Shown in pieces: positions 1-4,744 of a stretch of DNA of 5,891 bases. Positions within the stretch are counted from its first letter, which is position 1, and each line of letters opens with the position of its first letter. Source of the stretch: Kiritimatiellia bacterium (lineage in GTDB: Bacteria; Verrucomicrobiota; Kiritimatiellia; RFP12; UBA1067). The notes under the pieces are model-generated. The model did no database searches. It was not told the origin of the DNA and saw only the letters and a list, made by a program, of their open reading frames with translations. The DNA lies in contig JAFUDL010000140.1 in NCBI GenBank assembly GCA_017459225.1, positions 1 to 5,891 of the forward strand. Direction: 5' to 3'. A program made the position numbers and the translations under genes.

Positions 1-996
1 CTTACGCCGATAGAGCGGCTGTGCTATACGGGTGTACGCGGCATGGGCGCACTCGAATACAAGCCGACAATGTTCGATGACGAGGACAAGTCGGAGGAGA
101 TACATGTGGATGCGCTGGCGGAACTTGCTGACGAGGTGTTGAAATCCCGCACCGAGGCCGTGGCAAAGCTTGTGCCGGACATGAAGCGGTATTCGGCGAT
201 TCTCAAGGTCTGTTCTTCCGCCGGCGGCGCGCGTGCGAAGGCGCTCATCGGGTGGAACGAGGCGACTGGCGAGGTGAGATCCGGACAAGTCGCGCTTCCC
301 GAGGGATTCGGCTACTGGCTCATCAAGTTTGACGGACTCACGGGAAACGGCGACAAGGAAGGCGACGACAAATGGGGCTACGGGCGCGTTGAATACGCCT
401 ACCATCTGATGGCCCTTGCAGCGGGAATCGAGATGACGGAGTGTCGCCTCTGGAACAAGCGCCACTTCATGACGCGCCGGTTCGACAGGCTCCCGGACGG
501 CGGCAAACTGCATGCGCAAACGCTCGGAGCACTTGCGCACATGGATTTCAACGATCCCGCCGCCTATTCGTACGAACAGGCGTTTCGTGTCACGCGTCGC
601 GTCGTGAACGATGCGCGCGCCAACGAGCAGCTCTTCCGGCGCATGGCGTTCAACATGCTGGCGTGGAACTGCGACGACCACGTGAAGAACATCGCGTATC
701 TCATGGATCGGCGCGGCGAGTGGTCGCTCGCCCCAGCATATGACGAGTGTTATGCGCACAATCCAGAAGGCGACTGGACCTCGCGCCACCAGATGTCAGT
801 GAACGGAAAGCGCATCGGCATTTCGGATGACGACATCCTCTCCTGCGCGCGCTTCGCAAACATGCGCGAGCGCAAGGCGCGCGCCGTTCTGGACGAGGTC
901 AAAAGCGCCGTCCACGACTGGCCGCGCTTCGCCGCCGAGGCGGAGGTCCGCGAAGATTTCGTTGCCGCCATCTCAAGGCAGCTTGGTTTGGAGTGA
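1..996 (+). CDS. HipA-family serine/threonine kinase toxin, 5' partial
   Basis: The frame is open from base 1, and its first codons read LTPIERLCYTGVRGMGALEY, the conserved stretch at the end of the HipA N-terminal domain. The first ATG in the window (position 43) is therefore internal, and roughly the first 80-100 residues lie upstream. HipA kinases phosphorylate a translation component (the glutamate tRNA synthetase in E. coli) and cause growth arrest. Numbered from the ATG at 43, the glycine-rich loop SSAGGARAK is at residues 58-66, with Ser59 in the place of the autophosphorylated Ser150 of E. coli HipA. The catalytic loop NCDDHVKN is at 209-216, with Asp211 matching Asp309, and the metal-binding Asp234 lies in LAPAYD, matching Asp332. 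All kinase residues that can be checked are present, so the visible part looks active. The stop is TGA at 994. The antitoxin HipB is usually encoded just upstream of hipA; none is visible downstream. The family call is firm; the toxin role and target are inferred. Confidence 0.9.
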   Translation, partial: LTPIERLCYTGVRGMGALEYKPTMFDDEDKSEEIHVDALAELADEVLKSRTEAVAKLVPDMKRYSAILKVCSSAGGARAKALIGWNEATGEVRSGQVALPEGFGYWLIKFDGLTGNGDKEGDDKWGYGRVEYAYHLMALAAGIEMTECRLWNKRHFMTRRFDRLPDGGKLHAQTLGALAHMDFNDPAAYSYEQAFRVTRRVVNDARANEQLFRRMAFNMLAWNCDDHVKNIAYLMDRRGEWSLAPAYDECYAHNPEGDWTSRHQMSVNGKRIGISDDDILSCARFANMRERKARAVLDEVKSAVHDWPRFAAEAEVREDFVAAISRQLGLE

Positions 997-1031
997 TGCA
1001 TGGGTAAGCGGTTTTGCTCCTAAAAAAGGCA

Positions 1032-2669
1032 ATGATGAATAGCAGCAGCAACAAGGCCGAGCTTCGGCGCACGATGAAGGCGCGGCGGAAGGAGCTTGTG
1101 GCGGATCAAAAGGCCGCCGCGGATGCCGCCATCTGCGAAAAGCTCAAGGCGCGAAGCGACATAGGCTTGATGGTCGATCCGTTTGACTTCGGCTCGCCGC
1201 TCGCTGTTTACCTCGCCTCGCCCGACGAAATCAAAATCGATCCCTTCATCGAGTACATGCTTCACATGGACGTCAAAGTGGTCGCGCCGCGTTGGAACGG
1301 CGAGACCTACGAACTCGCGAAATTGAAAGGACTGGACGAGAAGAATCTGCGGCGCGGTCCAATGGGAATCCGCGAGCCGGTCGATGCCGATATCGTAGAG
1401 CCGAAGAAAGTCGACGCCTGGATCATCCCCGGCCTTGCCTTAACGCGCGGCGGCAAGCGCCTTGGCTATGGTGGCGGATGGTACGACCGCTTTCTCGCAT
1501 CTGCGCCGAAGGGCGCCGTCAAGATTGGCGTCGCCTATTCGTTCCAGATCGTCGATGACCTCCCAAGCGAACCGCACGACATCCCGCTCACCGAAGTAGT
1601 GGACGGCTCGCTCGACGACGAGGCGCTCGAGTTCAAAGAGACGGACGATGGCTTCTGGGCGAAAATAACCAGAAAAGACAGGTCGCGGCGCGTGAAGACA
1701 ATCGCCAATTGCCTTCTTTGGACGCTTCTCTTGACAGGCATTGGATTTGCCGGGTTCGGTTTGATGTACGCGCTCGCGAAGTCGGGGATATACATGCCGT
1801 CGCGGCGAGTTGTGGGCATAACGCTGTTGATCGTTCTTGCCTTTTTCGTCATCTCGCTTGCCATGCTGATAAAGGCGATCGCCGTATGTGTGGAATGCGA
1901 GGCGGAGATACGTTTCGCGAACGGCGAGGGTGTGTGCCGCCGCAGGTTGTTTGGCCGGTTGCCGCTTCCTGCACGGCGGTTTACGTTGTCGCCGTGGTCG
2001 CAGGTGACTGGCGGGACGAGCGACTCAGATGTGACGGAATATGACTTTGACACGGTCAAGATATGGGCAGATGGCGAGTGTATTCCTCCTTGCCGACCGT
2101 TGGTCAGGACATACTCCCGCACGGCATTTATGCTGGCACTCCTAATCAACCGCGCAAACAAATGGGACGATGCGGCGTATCATGCCGCACGTAAGGCACG
2201 TCTTGCAAAGCTGCCGCGCGGGATGAAGATCCTCTCGACGGATGACGGGCAGGGGCAAATCGCCGTCATTCGCCCGTTCTCGCCGAGCATATCACTTGGT
2301 GGCGTTCTGGGAGTGCTCATCGTGTTAATGTTGGCAACATTCCTGCTCTTTATCCCATACGGTGGATGGGCGCTGGGCTGTATTGTCGCATCGGCTACTA
2401 TCATCAACTGCATTTTCAGAATGCTGAGGGGGCTTTTCGGATGCGTTAAATGTGAAATCAGAAAAGGGCGGATGAACTGCATCTCGGGATTGTGGCCGTT
2501 TGTGCGGAAGTGCGAAATCTCACTTGAAGGGAAGGAGGTTCCATCGCCTGATGGAGCTGCCCAGTGGTGGGACGACTTGTTTGAGCACCGTTCTCCATTC
2601 GGTTGGTTGCCGCCAAAGTTCAGCCTGCCGTTGCGCCTCTTCGTGGAAGAAGCAATTACACAAAATTGA
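1032..2669 (+). CDS. 5-formyltetrahydrofolate cyclo-ligase fused to a four-helix membrane domain
   Basis: The N-terminal domain (residues 7-192, numbered from the ATG at 1032) matches 5-formyltetrahydrofolate cyclo-ligase (YgfA/MTHFS), which uses ATP to convert 5-formyl-THF to 5,10-methenyl-THF. Evidence is the basic KAELRRTMKARRKEL start, LAVYLASPDEI, and the signature GGKRLGYGGGWYDRFL at 140-155, followed by EPHDIPL at 180-186. The enzyme family is normally about 180-200 residues, so it is complete by about 192. The frame then continues for about 350 residues: a basic linker (211-222), hydrophobic segments at about 225-249 and 260-285, a CVEC motif at 286-289, a soluble stretch, hydrophobic segments at about 421-442 and 444-463, a CVKC motif at 471-474 and a soluble tail. 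I do not recognise this extension. The basic linker suggests the enzyme faces the cytoplasm. The start is uncertain: ATG 1035 is better spaced from AAAGG (1025-1029), and TTG 1014 is possible but has no supporting homology. The gap to the HipA gene is 35 bp. Confidence 0.85.
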   Translation: MMNSSSNKAELRRTMKARRKELVADQKAAADAAICEKLKARSDIGLMVDPFDFGSPLAVYLASPDEIKIDPFIEYMLHMDVKVVAPRWNGETYELAKLKGLDEKNLRRGPMGIREPVDADIVEPKKVDAWIIPGLALTRGGKRLGYGGGWYDRFLASAPKGAVKIGVAYSFQIVDDLPSEPHDIPLTEVVDGSLDDEALEFKETDDGFWAKITRKDRSRRVKTIANCLLWTLLLTGIGFAGFGLMYALAKSGIYMPSRRVVGITLLIVLAFFVISLAMLIKAIAVCVECEAEIRFANGEGVCRRRLFGRLPLPARRFTLSPWSQVTGGTSDSDVTEYDFDTVKIWADGECIPPCRPLVRTYSRTAFMLALLINRANKWDDAAYHAARKARLAKLPRGMKILSTDDGQGQIAVIRPFSPSISLGGVLGVLIVLMLATFLLFIPYGGWALGCIVASATIINCIFRMLRGLFGCVKCEIRKGRMNCISGLWPFVRKCEISLEGKEVPSPDGAAQWWDDLFEHRSPFGWLPPKFSLPLRLFVEEAITQN

Positions 2670-2695
2670 TCTAATGATTTCACGGACCGACTTTG

Positions 2696-2704
2696 TGGTA
2701 TAAT
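2696..2704 (+). promoter_or_regulatory. Extended -10 promoter (TGGTATAAT) for bioD-bioA-bioWF
   Basis: TGGTATAAT matches the extended -10 consensus TGnTATAAT perfectly, with a full TATAAT hexamer at 2699-2704. No good -35 lies at the usual 17-bp spacing (the sequence there is GATTTC), but extended -10 promoters depend little on the -35. Transcription would start at about 2711, giving a leader of about 40 nt before bioD. A perfect match in otherwise GC-rich DNA, in the only gap ahead of the cluster, makes chance less likely. Confidence 0.6.
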
Positions 2705-2716
2705 ATTCCCCATGCA

Positions 2717-2728
2717 ACTTGAGCAAGT
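2717..2728. repeat. Short inverted repeat ACTTG-AG-CAAGT
   Basis: Five-base arms flank a two-base centre just downstream of the predicted transcription start, a position suited to a repressor site. The right arm overlaps the first copy of the 12-bp tandem repeat. It is short enough to be chance, and it does not resemble known BirA operators. Confidence 0.3.
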
Positions 2729-2747
2729 AGAATGACAAGTAGAATGA
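2724..2747 (+). repeat. Perfect 12-bp tandem repeat (CAAGTAGAATGA x2)
   Basis: Two identical, directly abutting copies of CAAGTAGAATGA occupy 2724-2735 and 2736-2747, ending three bases before the bioD ATG. The repeat fills the place where a ribosome binding site would be, yet no strong Shine-Dalgarno sequence is present. It could be a slippage duplication, a paired regulator site or a translation-control element; the sequence does not decide between them. Confidence 0.85.
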
Positions 2748-2750
2748 ATA

Positions 2751-3440
2751 ATGAGCATTAGCAAAGTTTATTTCGTGTCTGGCATCGACACCGGCGTAGG
2801 CAAGACCGTGGCCACAGGACTGATGGCGCGTTGGCTCGCCGCCACCGGACATGATGTCACGACGGTCAAACTGGTCCAGACCGGCAACACCGGATTTTCG
2901 GAGGACATCGCGGAGCATCGGCGAATCTGCGGCGGCATTCAACTGCCCGAAGACAGTGAAGGGCTCTCCGCCCCGCAGATATTCAGCTTCCCCGCATCGC
3001 CGCTTCTCGCCGCGTCTCTTGAGGGGAGGCATGTAGACGTTGATGCCATTCGCCAGGCAGTGGACAGGTGCGCGGAACGCCGCGAGATCGTTCTCGCCGA
3101 AGGCGCTGGTGGACTCGCCGTGCCGTTGACAGAGGATGTCCTGACGGTTGATCTGGCGGCCTCGTGCGGCTGGCCGCTCATACTTGTCACATGCGGACGC
3201 CTCGGCTCCATCAACCATACGCTGCTTTCTCTCGAAGCGGCAAAGGCGCGGGGAATGAGAGTCGCCGGCGTCGTTTGGAACTGGTGCGAGGGAAGAGACC
3301 CCGCGATCAATGCCGATGCGCAGGCTACGACAAGGCGCTATCTAGCAAGATTCGGATTCCCGTCATGCATCGTCGAGGTGCCCCGCCTTGATCCGTCCGG
3401 ATCGTATCCGAGCATCGACTTCTCGGAGATATTCGCATGA
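2751..3440 (+). CDS. bioD: Dethiobiotin synthetase BioD
   Basis: The 229-residue product is the usual length for BioD, which uses ATP and CO2 to form the ureido ring of dethiobiotin from 7,8-diaminononanoate in the cytoplasm. The Walker A loop GIDTGVGKT is at residues 11-19. KLVQTG at 40-45 carries the catalytic lysine (Lys40, matching Lys37 of E. coli), and EGAGGLAVPL at 117-126 is the conserved magnesium/substrate loop. The segment FPASPLLAA at 80-88 has Leu where many family members have His (SPHLAA). The start follows from homology, because only the MSISKVYFVSG beginning fits the family; the ribosome binding site is weak. The TGA stop shares bases with the bioA ATG (ATGA at 3437-3440), which predicts translational coupling. 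Confidence 0.95.
   Translation: MSISKVYFVSGIDTGVGKTVATGLMARWLAATGHDVTTVKLVQTGNTGFSEDIAEHRRICGGIQLPEDSEGLSAPQIFSFPASPLLAASLEGRHVDVDAIRQAVDRCAERREIVLAEGAGGLAVPLTEDVLTVDLAASCGWPLILVTCGRLGSINHTLLSLEAAKARGMRVAGVVWNWCEGRDPAINADAQATTRRYLARFGFPSCIVEVPRLDPSGSYPSIDFSEIFA
3425..3429 (+). promoter_or_regulatory. Ribosome binding site of bioA (GGAGA)
   Basis: GGAGA lies seven bases before the ATG at 3437, inside the end of bioD. It supports 3437 as the genuine bioA start. The candidate starts beyond the in-frame stop (GTG 3509, ATG 3515) have no comparable site; the bases before them are a run of C and G. Confidence 0.65.
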
Positions 3441-3493
3441 AGCCGATTGAATACGACAAGGCGCGCATATGGCATCCTTACGCACCTCTCTGA
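3437..3493 (+). other. First 18 codons of bioA, ending at an in-frame TGA
   Basis: From the ATG at 3437 the frame reads MKPIEYDKARIWHPYAPL and then TGA (3491-3493). This is clearly the BioA N-terminus: E. coli BioA has RHILHPYTSM at the same place, and the Tyr of HPY (Tyr17 in E. coli, Tyr15 here) contributes to the substrate site. The reading frame after the stop is the same frame and continues the alignment. Counting the TGA as a residue, the PLP lysine falls at codon 273, against Lys274 in E. coli. No frameshift is needed, so one base change or a sequencing error would explain the interruption. Readthrough cannot be excluded. Confidence 0.85.
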
Positions 3494-3508
3494 CCGGACG
3501 CCCCGCGT

Positions 3509-4744
3509 GTGCGGATGGCAGACCGCGCCGAGGGACTGGAGATTGTCCTCGACGATGGACGGCGGCTGATTGACGCGGTTTCGAGCTGGTGGTGCGTGGC
3601 GCATGGGCATCGGCATCCGGCCATAGTCGAGGCAATGCGCCGTCAGGCGGAGAAGCTGCCGCACGTCATGTTCGGCGGCTTCACACATGAACCGGCCGTG
3701 GAGCTCGCCCGGCGACTTGCCGAAATCGCGCCGCCGGGACTCGACCGCGTGTTCTTCGCGGATTCCGGGTCGATTTCGGTTGAGGTCGCCGCGAAGATGG
3801 CTGTCCAGTACCAGAATGCGCTGGGGCGTCCTGAGCGCAACAGGCTCCTCGCCCTGAAGGGCGGGTACCACGGCGACACTTCGCTCTGCATGGCGCTTTC
3901 TGATCCTGACGGCATGCACGTCCTCTTTAAGGGGCTCATGACGCGGCATTTCTTTGCCGAGAAGCCGAGCATCCCCACAAACGGCGCATGGGACCAGTCT
4001 GGCGCCGATTCCCTGCGCCGCGTCATGGCCGAGCATGGCAACGAGATCGCCGCGATCGTCTGCGAGCCGATATTCCAGGCGGCAAACGCGATGAACTTCT
4101 ATCATCCGGAATACCTGCGCGAGATGCGCCGCCTGTGCGACGAATACGGCGCGTTGCTCATCTTCGACGAGATCGCGGCGGGGCTGTACCGCACGGGGCC
4201 ACGCTGGGCGCACGAGCGCTCCGGCATCATGCCCGACATCATGACCGTCGGCAAGGCGTTGACAGGCGGACATGTCACGCTCGCCGCGACGCTGGCCTCC
4301 GCACGTGTCGCAGATACGATCTCGGCTGGGCGTCCGTCCGCCTTCATGCACGGCCCAACCTACATGGCCAATCCGATCGCCTGCGCCGCCGCGTGCGCCT
4401 CGCTGGACCTGTTCGCCGCGTCAGACTACTCGGCAAAGGTGGCGGAGATCGAAAAAGCCTTCCGGGAAGGGCTCGCCGGCGTCGAGAGGCTGGAGAACGT
4501 CGCGGACGTACGCATCCTCGGCGCTGCGGCGGTGGTCGAACTCAAGGGGATGCCTCCGCGAGAGGCGATAGACGACGTGATTGACGCTCATGGCGTATGG
4601 CTGCGTCCGTTCGCCAACTTTGCATACTCCATGCCGCCGCTTGTTTCGGACGCAAGCGCTGTCAGGCGCATCTGCGGGGCGCTCGCGGACCTCGCTTCGC
4701 GCGAACCGGCGCCAGAGAAGGACGACGGAGGTTTTCATGAGTGA
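3509..4744 (+). CDS. bioA: Adenosylmethionine-8-amino-7-oxononanoate aminotransferase BioA (body, after in-frame TGA)
   Basis: BioA is a PLP-dependent class III aminotransferase that converts 8-amino-7-oxononanoate to 7,8-diaminononanoate with S-adenosylmethionine as amino donor. Numbered from GTG 3509, the product shows SSWW (25-28), HVMFGGFTH (52-60), ADSGSISVEVA (84-94), GYHGDT (119-124), FDEIAAG (219-225, PLP-binding Asp220), TVGKALTGG with the PLP lysine Lys249, HGPTYMANP (281-289) and WLRPF with substrate-carboxylate Arg366 (matching Arg391 of E. coli). The body is complete and shows no decay. The open frame can only start at GTG 3509 or ATG 3515 because of the TGA at 3491; either start loses the HPY motif and lacks a Shine-Dalgarno site. 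The full gene is best seen as 3437-4744 (435 sense codons plus the internal TGA). The last eight bases overlap bioW-bioF. Confidence 0.9.
   Translation: MRMADRAEGLEIVLDDGRRLIDAVSSWWCVAHGHRHPAIVEAMRRQAEKLPHVMFGGFTHEPAVELARRLAEIAPPGLDRVFFADSGSISVEVAAKMAVQYQNALGRPERNRLLALKGGYHGDTSLCMALSDPDGMHVLFKGLMTRHFFAEKPSIPTNGAWDQSGADSLRRVMAEHGNEIAAIVCEPIFQAANAMNFYHPEYLREMRRLCDEYGALLIFDEIAAGLYRTGPRWAHERSGIMPDIMTVGKALTGGHVTLAATLASARVADTISAGRPSAFMHGPTYMANPIACAAACASLDLFAASDYSAKVAEIEKAFREGLAGVERLENVADVRILGAAAVVELKGMPPREAIDDVIDAHGVWLRPFANFAYSMPPLVSDASAVRRICGALADLASREPAPEKDDGGFHE
4727..4731 (+). promoter_or_regulatory. Ribosome binding site of bioWF (GGAGG)
   Basis: GGAGG lies five bases before the ATG at 4737, inside the end of bioA. 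It is the strongest Shine-Dalgarno match in the window and fixes the bioWF start, giving an 8-bp overlap with bioA. Confidence 0.75.

Larger units (their letters stand above)
2670..2750 (+). promoter_or_regulatory. Intergenic control region of the bio cluster
   Basis: These 81 bases are the only substantial gap between genes in the window and are visibly AT-richer than their surroundings. They hold an extended -10 promoter, a short inverted repeat and a 12-bp tandem repeat, each listed separately. I looked for a BirA-type operator (TTGTAAAC, a spacer of about 15 bases, GTTTACAA) and saw none. I also saw no convincing intrinsic terminator for the preceding gene: there is no GC-rich stem followed by a run of T. 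Being the start of the biotin cluster, this is where control of biotin synthesis would be expected. Confidence 0.6.

Noticed and set aside
1014..1031. TTG start giving six more residues for the cyclo-ligase fusion
   Set aside because: It has no suitable ribosome binding site, and the added residues (MLLKKA) are not part of the family; ATG 1032 or 1035 is better.
2171..2189. Inverted repeat TGCGGC/GCCGCA with a 7-base loop, a possible terminator
   Set aside because: It lies inside the cyclo-ligase fusion, has only a 6-bp stem and is not followed by a T run.
2520..3218. Open frame of 232 codons on the - strand across the bioD promoter
   Set aside because: It spans the end of the cyclo-ligase fusion, the AT-rich gap and part of bioD, with no family resemblance. 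It is a shadow frame.
3338..4351. Long open frame of 337 codons on the - strand opposite bioA
   Set aside because: It is rich in Arg, His and Pro with no recognisable motif, and lies opposite a clear bioA. Such frames are expected opposite GC-rich genes.
3437..4744. Genome-wide recoding of UGA as an amino acid (as in Mycoplasma or Gracilibacteria)
   Set aside because: TGA ends the hipA-like, cyclo-ligase, bioD and bioA genes exactly where family homology or gene overlaps predict, and there is only one internal TGA in the window.
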